Shown here: positions 58,791-64,000 of the stretch, one piece after another
Numbering within the stretch: position 1 is the stretch's first letter
Layout of the letters: each line of letters starts with the position of its first letter
Assembly (NCBI RefSeq): GCF_011927665.1
Contig: NZ_JAATJA010000002.1
Location: 744,001 to 808,000, forward strand
DNA: 64,000 nucleotides
Direction of reading: 5' to 3'
DNA from: Desulfobaculum xiamenense
Lineage (GTDB): Bacteria; Desulfobacterota; Desulfovibrionia; Desulfovibrionales; Desulfovibrionaceae
Notes under the pieces: model-generated
What the model saw: the letters and a program-made list of their open reading frames with translations, nothing else
The model's database searches: none
Told to the model about the DNA's origin: nothing
Program-made: the position numbers and the translations under genes

Positions 58791-60305
58791 ATGGCAGGCA
58801 AGAGCGGAGCCGAGATCAAGGTCGGCATTTTCGTATTTGTGGCGGTAATCATGCTGGCCTACATGTCGCTTCAGGTGGGCGAGCGTGAACTGCTGCGTAG
58901 TGGTGTCTACGACCTCGTGGTCTACTTCGACAGCGTGACCGGACTCAAGGAGGGCGCTCCCGTCGAGATCGCGGGCATCGAGGTGGGCCGCGTGAGCGGT
59001 ATCGAGCTCGAAAACGGCCGCGCGAAGCTGGTCCTTGAGCTTGAGGACCGTGTGCGGCTGCGCGCCGACGTCGTCGCCCGCATCATGACCCGTGGTGTGC
59101 TCGGCGACAAGTATGTCGCCCTGTCCGGCGGTACGGAGGCCTATCCGGAGCTTGCCGAGGGCGGTGTCATCCAGCGCTCTGACCGCAGCGCCGACCTTGA
59201 AGTGCTCATGAACAAGATCGGCCAGATCGCCGACGACATCGGCACCGTGTCCAAGAGCGTCTCCAGCGTGCTTGGCGGTCCGGACGGCGAGCGCGGCCTG
59301 CGCGACACCTTCGAGAACCTGCGCGACCTCACCGTGACGCTCAACCAGATGGTGCAGCGTAACGTGGAGAGCATCGACCTCATCGTCACCAACATGCGCG
59401 ATTTCTCCGGCGACCTGCGGGACCTTTCCTCCGCCAACAAGCAGAGCATCGGCTCCATCATCCAGAATTTCGAGACGGCATCCAACGGCCTGCGCGATAC
59501 GCTGACCACCGTCAACAGCGTGCTCGCCAAGATCGACGAGGGGCAGGGCGCGGCCGGGCGGCTGGTCAACGACGAGGAAATGGGACGCAATCTGCACGAG
59601 GCCGTGGCATCCCTCGAAAGCGTGGCCCGCAAGATCGATGAGGGGCAGGGCACCCTCGGCAGGCTCGTCAACGACGACACCACCTCCCGCGAGCTGGACA
59701 AGGCCCTCGAAGGCATCAACACCTACCTTGAGAAGCAGGAGACCTTCAAGACCAGCGTGGACTTCGGTGCCGAGTACCTCGCCGACTCCGGCGACACCAA
59801 GACCTATCTGAACATGCTCATCGAGCCGTCGGCCGACCATTTCTACATGGTCGGCGTGGTCGCCAACCCCAACGGCCGTACCCGCGAGACGGAAACTTTT
59901 ACCACCACCAGCGTGGACGGTGGCAAGCCCACCACGACGCATGAGGTCGAGGAAAAGACCGAGCGCGACGAAATCACCTTCAACGCGCAGATCGGCAAGC
60001 GCTGGGGCGATCTGGCCCTGCGCGGCGGTCTCTTCGAATCCACCGGCGGTGCGGGACTCGACTACTACGTGTGGGACGATCGCCTCAAGTTCACCTTCGA
60101 GGCCTACGACTTCGATGACGAGGACGCCCCGCACCTCAAGGCCGGAGCCAAGCTCTATTTTCTCAAGAATTTCTATGCCATGGCCGGTATGGACGACTTC
60201 GCCAGCGAGCACGGCGGAAGCTCCTTCTACACGGGCCTTGGCCTGTACTTCACCGACGACGATCTCAAGTACCTCATGAGCGCCTCGCCGGTTCCCATCA
60301 AGTAG
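58791..60305 (+). CDS. MCE (MlaD-like) protein with C-terminal beta-barrel-like domain
   Basis: 504 aa. Transmembrane helix (about 12-28), MCE domain (about 38-118; VYFDSVTGLKEGAPVEIAGIEVGRV), a long helical stretch (about 140-335) with two copies of KIDEGQGxxGRLVNDxx (275-290 and 307-322), and a C-terminal region of about 160 residues that alternates hydrophobic/aromatic beta strands (DLALRGGLFESTGGAGLDYY; KLYFLKNFYAMAGMDDF; SSFYTGLGLYF). The last part looks like an outer-membrane barrel, so one chain may span the periplasm. Typical MlaD is only about 180 aa. Carries lipid with MlaE and MlaF. Confidence 0.88.
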   Translation: MAGKSGAEIKVGIFVFVAVIMLAYMSLQVGERELLRSGVYDLVVYFDSVTGLKEGAPVEIAGIEVGRVSGIELENGRAKLVLELEDRVRLRADVVARIMTRGVLGDKYVALSGGTEAYPELAEGGVIQRSDRSADLEVLMNKIGQIADDIGTVSKSVSSVLGGPDGERGLRDTFENLRDLTVTLNQMVQRNVESIDLIVTNMRDFSGDLRDLSSANKQSIGSIIQNFETASNGLRDTLTTVNSVLAKIDEGQGAAGRLVNDEEMGRNLHEAVASLESVARKIDEGQGTLGRLVNDDTTSRELDKALEGINTYLEKQETFKTSVDFGAEYLADSGDTKTYLNMLIEPSADHFYMVGVVANPNGRTRETETFTTTSVDGGKPTTTHEVEEKTERDEITFNAQIGKRWGDLALRGGLFESTGGAGLDYYVWDDRLKFTFEAYDFDDEDAPHLKAGAKLYFLKNFYAMAGMDDFASEHGGSSFYTGLGLYFTDDDLKYLMSASPVPIK

Positions 60306-60315
60306 CGGAGCGCAC

Positions 60316-60834
60316 ATGAAGATTGCTGTCATTTCCGACACGCACGCCTACGAGGTCACCGAGTGGATGGAGGCGGTCTATGACCGTTACCTCGCCGGTG
60401 CCGATCTGTTGCTGCACTGCGGCGACACCACCGGCCATCCGGTGTGGTCGTGGCTGTGCCAGCATCCCGGTTTTCACGCCGTATCCGGCAACGTGGATGA
60501 CTATGCCCTTACGCAGGAGCTTGACGTGCGCGTCTCCCTGCGCGTGGGCGGGCTAACCGTCGGCCTCGTCCATGGCTTCGGTTACGGTCCCGTAGATGGC
60601 CTTTCCGCCAGAATCGCCGAAGCCCTCGGGCCGGACTACGATCTCGTCTGTTTCGGGCATTCGCACCGTACGGAGTGGGTTCGCCACGGCAGCACGTGGA
60701 TGCTCAATCCCGGCAGCCTGCGCGAGGGCGGTGCCGAGCCGACGCTCGCCTTCCTTCACATCGCCGACGACGGAACTATCGCTCACGAATTCGTCAGCGT
60801 GCCGCTCACCGCGGCCGAGGTTCGCTGCGCCTAG
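60316..60834 (+). CDS. YfcE/MJ0936-family metallophosphoesterase
   Basis: 172 aa. Two-metal phosphodiesterase core: ISDTHAYE, LLHCGDTTGHP, VSGNVDDYAL, VHGFGYGPV and FGHSHRTEW. It should hydrolyse phosphodiesters with Mn; natural substrate unknown. It starts 10 bases after the MCE gene, so it is probably co-transcribed, although its link to lipid transport is unclear. Confidence 0.92.
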   Translation: MKIAVISDTHAYEVTEWMEAVYDRYLAGADLLLHCGDTTGHPVWSWLCQHPGFHAVSGNVDDYALTQELDVRVSLRVGGLTVGLVHGFGYGPVDGLSARIAEALGPDYDLVCFGHSHRTEWVRHGSTWMLNPGSLREGGAEPTLAFLHIADDGTIAHEFVSVPLTAAEVRCA

Positions 60835-60868
60835 CCGCTCCGGTTTCCATAATGAAAGGGGAATGGAC

Positions 60869-62278
60869 ATGAATTTCCGCACCGAAAAGGACAGCCTCGG
60901 ACCGCGCAAGGTTCCGGCCGATGCGTATTATGGCGTGCAGACCGTGCGCGCACTCGAGAATTTCCAGATCACCGGCATTCCCGTCTCCCATTTCACCCGC
61001 CTTATTCAGGCGCTGGCCTGCGTCAAGAAGGCCGCCGCGCTCGCCAACATGGAGCTGGGCCTGTTGCCCGACGACATCTGCGACGCCATCGTGCAGGCCG
61101 CGCGCGACGTGCGCGAGGGGCGGCTTGACGAGCACTTCCCCGTGGACGTCATTCAGGGTGGCGCGGGGACCTCGGTCAACATGAACGCCAATGAGGTCAT
61201 CTGCAATCGGGCGCTGGAGATTATCGGGGCCGAGCGTGGTGACTACTCGCGCATTCATCCCAACAATCACGTCAACCTTTCCCAGTCCACCAACGACGTT
61301 TATCCCACGGCCCTCAAGATCGCCCTCATCTGGTACTGTCAGGATCTCCTCAAGGAGATGGAGGCCCTTGTCGCCTCGCTGCGTGCCAAGGGCGAGGAGT
61401 TCGCAGACGTTATCAAGATGGGCCGCACCCAGCTTCAGGACGCCGTGCCCATGACCCTCGGTCAGGAATTCGCTGCCTACTCCGTCACCGTGGGTGAGGA
61501 CATTTCGCGCCTGCGCGAGGCCATCACCCTGCTTCGCGAATCCAACATGGGTGCCACGGCCATCGGTACCGGCATCAATACCGTCGAGGGCTACGCCGAG
61601 GCCGTCTGTCGCTATCTCGCCGACGTTACCGGGCTCGACATCGTGCCCGCCGAGAACCTTGTGGAGGCCACCAGCGACACCGGCGTCTTTGTCCACGTCT
61701 CGGGCATCCTCAAGCGTATCTCCGTCAAGCTCTCCAAGATCTGTAACGACCTGCGCTTGCTTTCGTCCGGCCCATTCACCGGCTTCCACGAGATAAATCT
61801 GCCGCCCATGCAGCCCGGATCGAGCATCATGCCCGGCAAGGTCAATCCCGTCATCCCCGAGGCCGTCAATCAGGTCTGCTATCAGGTCATCGGCAACGAC
61901 GTTACCGTGACCATGGCCGCCGAGGCCGGGCAGCTTGAACTCAACGTATTCGAACCCATCATCGCCTTCAACCTCTTCCAGTCCGTGGACATGCTCGCCC
62001 GCGCGGCGTTCATGCTCCGCAAGCGCTGCATCGACGGCATCACCGCCAACCGCGAGCGCTGTGCCGCTCTGGTGCGGATGTCCGTCGGCGCCGTCACCGC
62101 CCTCGCGCCCTACATCGGCTACGAGGCCGCCGCCGCGTTGGCCAAGGAGTCCGAATGCACCGGGCGCGCCCTCATCGACCTCGTCGTCGAACAGGGACAC
62201 ATGAGCCGCGACGAGGCCCAGAAAGTCCTCGACCCTCTCACTATGACCCGCCCAAAACCCGGAGCGATGCGCGACTAG
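60869..62278 (+). CDS. aspA: Aspartate ammonia-lyase
   Basis: 469 aa, the family length. Aspartase/fumarase superfamily with GAGTSVNMNANEVICNRA, HPNNHVNLSQSTNDVYPTA, MGRTQLQDAVPMTLGQEF and the signature GSSIMPGKVNPVIPEAVNQ. It deaminates aspartate to fumarate and ammonia; fumarate could feed the fumarate-reducing pathway. Start at 60869 with GGGG seven bases upstream. The sequence identity to fumarase makes fumarase the only serious alternative; FRTEKDSLGPRKVPADAYYG favours aspartase. Confidence 0.93.
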   Translation: MNFRTEKDSLGPRKVPADAYYGVQTVRALENFQITGIPVSHFTRLIQALACVKKAAALANMELGLLPDDICDAIVQAARDVREGRLDEHFPVDVIQGGAGTSVNMNANEVICNRALEIIGAERGDYSRIHPNNHVNLSQSTNDVYPTALKIALIWYCQDLLKEMEALVASLRAKGEEFADVIKMGRTQLQDAVPMTLGQEFAAYSVTVGEDISRLREAITLLRESNMGATAIGTGINTVEGYAEAVCRYLADVTGLDIVPAENLVEATSDTGVFVHVSGILKRISVKLSKICNDLRLLSSGPFTGFHEINLPPMQPGSSIMPGKVNPVIPEAVNQVCYQVIGNDVTVTMAAEAGQLELNVFEPIIAFNLFQSVDMLARAAFMLRKRCIDGITANRERCAALVRMSVGAVTALAPYIGYEAAAALAKESECTGRALIDLVVEQGHMSRDEAQKVLDPLTMTRPKPGAMRD

Positions 62279-62317
62279 CGCCGATTGCCCGTAGCGCCCG
62301 TGGCTGTCGTCCGGCGT

Positions 62318-63092
62318 AGTGGCTGGGCCGTGTCGTTCACTGCCGCATGCAAGCCGTAGGCTCCGCCAGCCAAGGGGCCGCTGGCCCCCTGGACCCCCGA
62401 CATGCGATTGGCCGTGTGCCTATGGCGAGTCGTGCGGCTTTGCGTGACGAAGCCCTAATGAGGATTGTTAAGGGAATCATTCCCTTGACCGGATCCGGGC
62501 AGAGCCCGGCCGCCGGAGGCATCCTTTCGTCCCGCCGGTCGCCAAAGGCCATGCCCCGCATAGCGGCTGGCGCCTGTCGCAGTGGTAGGGCCGTGTCGTT
62601 CACTGCCGCATGCAAGCCGTAGGCTCCGCCGGCCAAGGGGCCGCTGGCCCCCTGGACCCCCGACATGCGATAGGCCGTGTGTCTATGGCGTGTCGTGCGG
62701 CTTTGCGTGACGAAGCCCTAATGAGGATTGTTAAGGGAATCATTCCCTTGACCGAATCCGGGCAGAGCCCGGCCGCCGGAGGCATCCTTTCGTCCCGCCG
62801 GTCGCCGAATGCCATGCCCCGCGCAGCGGCTGGCGCCTGTCGCAGTGGTAGGGCCGTGTCGTTCACTGCCGCATGCAAGCCGTAGGCTCCGCTGGCCGCT
62901 GGCCGCTGGCCCCCTGGACCCCCGACATGCGATAGGCCGTGTGTCTATGGCGTGTCGTGTGGCTTTGCGTGACGAAGCCCTAATGAGGATTGTTAAGGGA
63001 ATCATTCCCTTGACCGGGTCCGGGCAGAGCCCGGCCGCCGGAGGCATCCTTTCGTCCCGCCGGTCGCCGAATGCCATGCCCCGCGCAGCGGG
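62318..63092. repeat. Three tandem copies of a 263-bp repeat
   Basis: Units begin at 62318, 62581 and 62844; the anchor ATGCAAGC recurs at 62347, 62610 and 62873, exactly 263 bp apart. Copies 1 and 2 differ at only a handful of bases; copy 3 differs more near GCTGGCCGCTGG and is cut short. Each unit holds three hairpins: GGGGCC-GCT-GGCCCC, AAGGGAAT-C-ATTCCCTT, and the CCCGGCCGCCGGAGGCA core also seen at 42046. The 62279-63192 gap contains no convincing gene; the overlapping reading frames inside are by-products of the repeat. Confidence 0.9.
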
Positions 63093-63126
63093 CTAGATTG
63101 CGCGGGTATCGCGCTGTCCGTGGCGC

Positions 63127-63158
63127 AAAAAGAAGCCCCCTCCGGTGGAGGGGGCTTC
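63127..63158 (-). terminator. Terminator of the flagellin gene
   Basis: Perfect 12-bp stem GAAGCCCCCTCC / GGAGGGGGCTTC with a GGT loop; on the minus strand it is followed by TTTTT (A-run 63127-63131). Confidence 0.93.
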
Positions 63159-63192
63159 GGTCAGTCTGGAGCCAAGTGCGGAACCGGCGCGA

Positions 63193-64000
63193 TCAACCGC
63201 CGAGGAGCTGCATGGCCATACGGGGCAGGGAGTTGGCCTGCGCGAGCATGGACACTGCGGACTGGGTCTTGATCTGCTGGCGGACGAACTCGGTCATCTC
63301 GGTGGCCACGTCCACGTCGGAGATGCGGGACTCGGAAGCCTGAAGGTTTTCGGCCTGCACCTGCAGGTTGGACACGGTCGCGTTCAGGCGGTTCTGGTTG
63401 GCACCGAGCTGGGCGCGGATGTTGTCCTTGGAGATGATGGCCTTGTCGATGGCTTCCAATGCGTTGCGAGCCGCATCCTGGGTGGAGATGGAAGCGCCGT
63501 TGCCGGAGGTCTGGTTGCCGAGACCGAGGGCAGAGGCCGTCGCCGAGTTGATCTGGATGTCGTAGTAGTCTTCCTTGGAATCGTTCTGCGTGCCGAAGTG
63601 GACGCGCATGGAGCCGGTGCTGGTGAGGCCCGTGCCGGAGTGGGTACCGGAGAGGTTGCCGTTCAGCAGGTGGATTCCGTTGAAGTCCGTGGCATCCGCG
63701 ATACGGGTGATTTCCGAAGCCATGGCCTGGTACTCGGAGTCGATGACGAGGCGCTGGTCGGAGTTGTAGGTACCGGTGGAAGCCTGTTCGGCCAGTTCCT
63801 TCATACGGATGAGCTTTTCGTCGATGACGCCGAGGGCGCCGTCGGCGGTCTGGATCATCGAGACGGCGTCATTGGCGTTGCGGGTGCCCTGATGCAGAGC
63901 GGTCACGTCGGAGCGCATGAGTTCGCGGACTGCGAGGCCGGCGGCGTCGTCAGCGGCGGTGCCGACACGCAGACCGGAAGACAGGCGGCGGACAGAGGTT
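63193..64000 (-). CDS. Flagellin, N-terminus outside window
   Basis: Partial gene on the minus strand: 268 codons visible, open at the right edge. The visible N-terminal part (TSVRRLSSGLRVGTAADDAAGLAVRELM) is the conserved D0/D1 flagellin motif and the C-terminal part ends in the standard ESRISDVDVATEMTEFVRQQIKTQ...NSLPRMAMQLLGG. The central region is short, so this is a compact flagellin. It builds the flagellar filament after export by the type III apparatus. A clean terminator follows. Confidence 0.97.
   Translation of the reverse strand, partial: TSVRRLSSGLRVGTAADDAAGLAVRELMRSDVTALHQGTRNANDAVSMIQTADGALGVIDEKLIRMKELAEQASTGTYNSDQRLVIDSEYQAMASEITRIADATDFNGIHLLNGNLSGTHSGTGLTSTGSMRVHFGTQNDSKEDYYDIQINSATASALGLGNQTSGNGASISTQDAARNALEAIDKAIISKDNIRAQLGANQNRLNATVSNLQVQAENLQASESRISDVDVATEMTEFVRQQIKTQSAVSMLAQANSLPRMAMQLLGG

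Noticed and set aside
62318-63096. Repeated short reading frames (about 90-119 codons) and a possible CRISPR array in the tandem repeat
   Set aside because: The frames exist on both strands and repeat only because the DNA does; no ribosome sites. Repeat length 263 bp without spacers excludes CRISPR.

Overview
The window is a GC-rich chromosomal segment that looks like a member of the Desulfovibrionaceae (sulfate-reducing Desulfovibrio relatives). The main reason is the left 18 kb, which reproduces the organic-acid-oxidation region known from Desulfovibrio vulgaris. A two-component regulator is followed by pyruvate:ferredoxin oxidoreductase, a lactate permease, a GlcD/GlcF-type lactate dehydrogenase, phosphotransacetylase, acetate kinase and a LutC/LutB-type lactate dehydrogenase. 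Other hints are a TrmD fused to a second SPOUT domain, a multiheme cytochrome system and a flagellin gene. No rRNA, tRNA, CRISPR or transposase gene was recognised.

Layout. 1-18.2 kb: lactate oxidation to acetate (sensor kinase, sigma-54 activator, por, lctP, D-LDH pair, pta, ackA, lutC, lutAB fusion), with two sigma-54 promoters each preceded by copies of a GTCCG-N6-CGGAC inverted repeat. 18.4-27.4 kb: a mixed block (thioesterase, Dabb protein, lipoprotein, PEBP-like protein, ApgM-type phosphoglycerate mutase, a PAS/GGDEF protein, folD, eno, coaX). 27.6-31.3 kb: two cytochrome bd subunit I-like membrane proteins, the second carrying eight heme-c motifs. 31.6-38.3 kb: a translation and secretion run (ffh, rpsP, KH protein, rimM, trmD, rplS, rnhB, yraN, rsmI). 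38.4-41.8 kb: PTS components EIID, HPr and EI, then smpB. 42.1-47.7 kb: a GlcD-like flavoprotein and a GlcF-like iron-sulfur protein, separated by a cluster of four small membrane coiled-coil genes and an EamA transporter. 47.8-52.3 kb: secA, argJ and an HD hydrolase. 52.7-57.0 kb: an unrecognised protein behind a near-perfect sigma-54 promoter, a PocR/PAS histidine kinase and a GAF/HD-GYP protein. 57.2-62.3 kb: an MlaE/MlaF/MCE lipid-transport operon, a YfcE phosphodiesterase and aspA. 62.3-63.1 kb: three tandem copies of a 263-bp repeat. 63.2 kb to the end: a flagellin gene on the minus strand, cut by the window edge.

How the genes work together. Lactate enters through the permease and is oxidised to pyruvate by the two membrane-type dehydrogenase systems. 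PFOR converts pyruvate to acetyl-CoA and reduced ferredoxin, and Pta plus AckA harvest ATP as acetate leaves. The sensor/activator pair at the left edge probably switches this on through the repeated inverted sites and the two sigma-54 promoters.

The most unusual items are: the tandem family of TM/coiled-coil proteins with a small shared C-terminal domain (43.6-45.5 kb); the sigma-54-driven unknown gene at 52.7 kb; the bd-like/octaheme protein pair; an MCE protein that ends in what looks like an outer-membrane beta-barrel; and the 263-bp tandem repeat.
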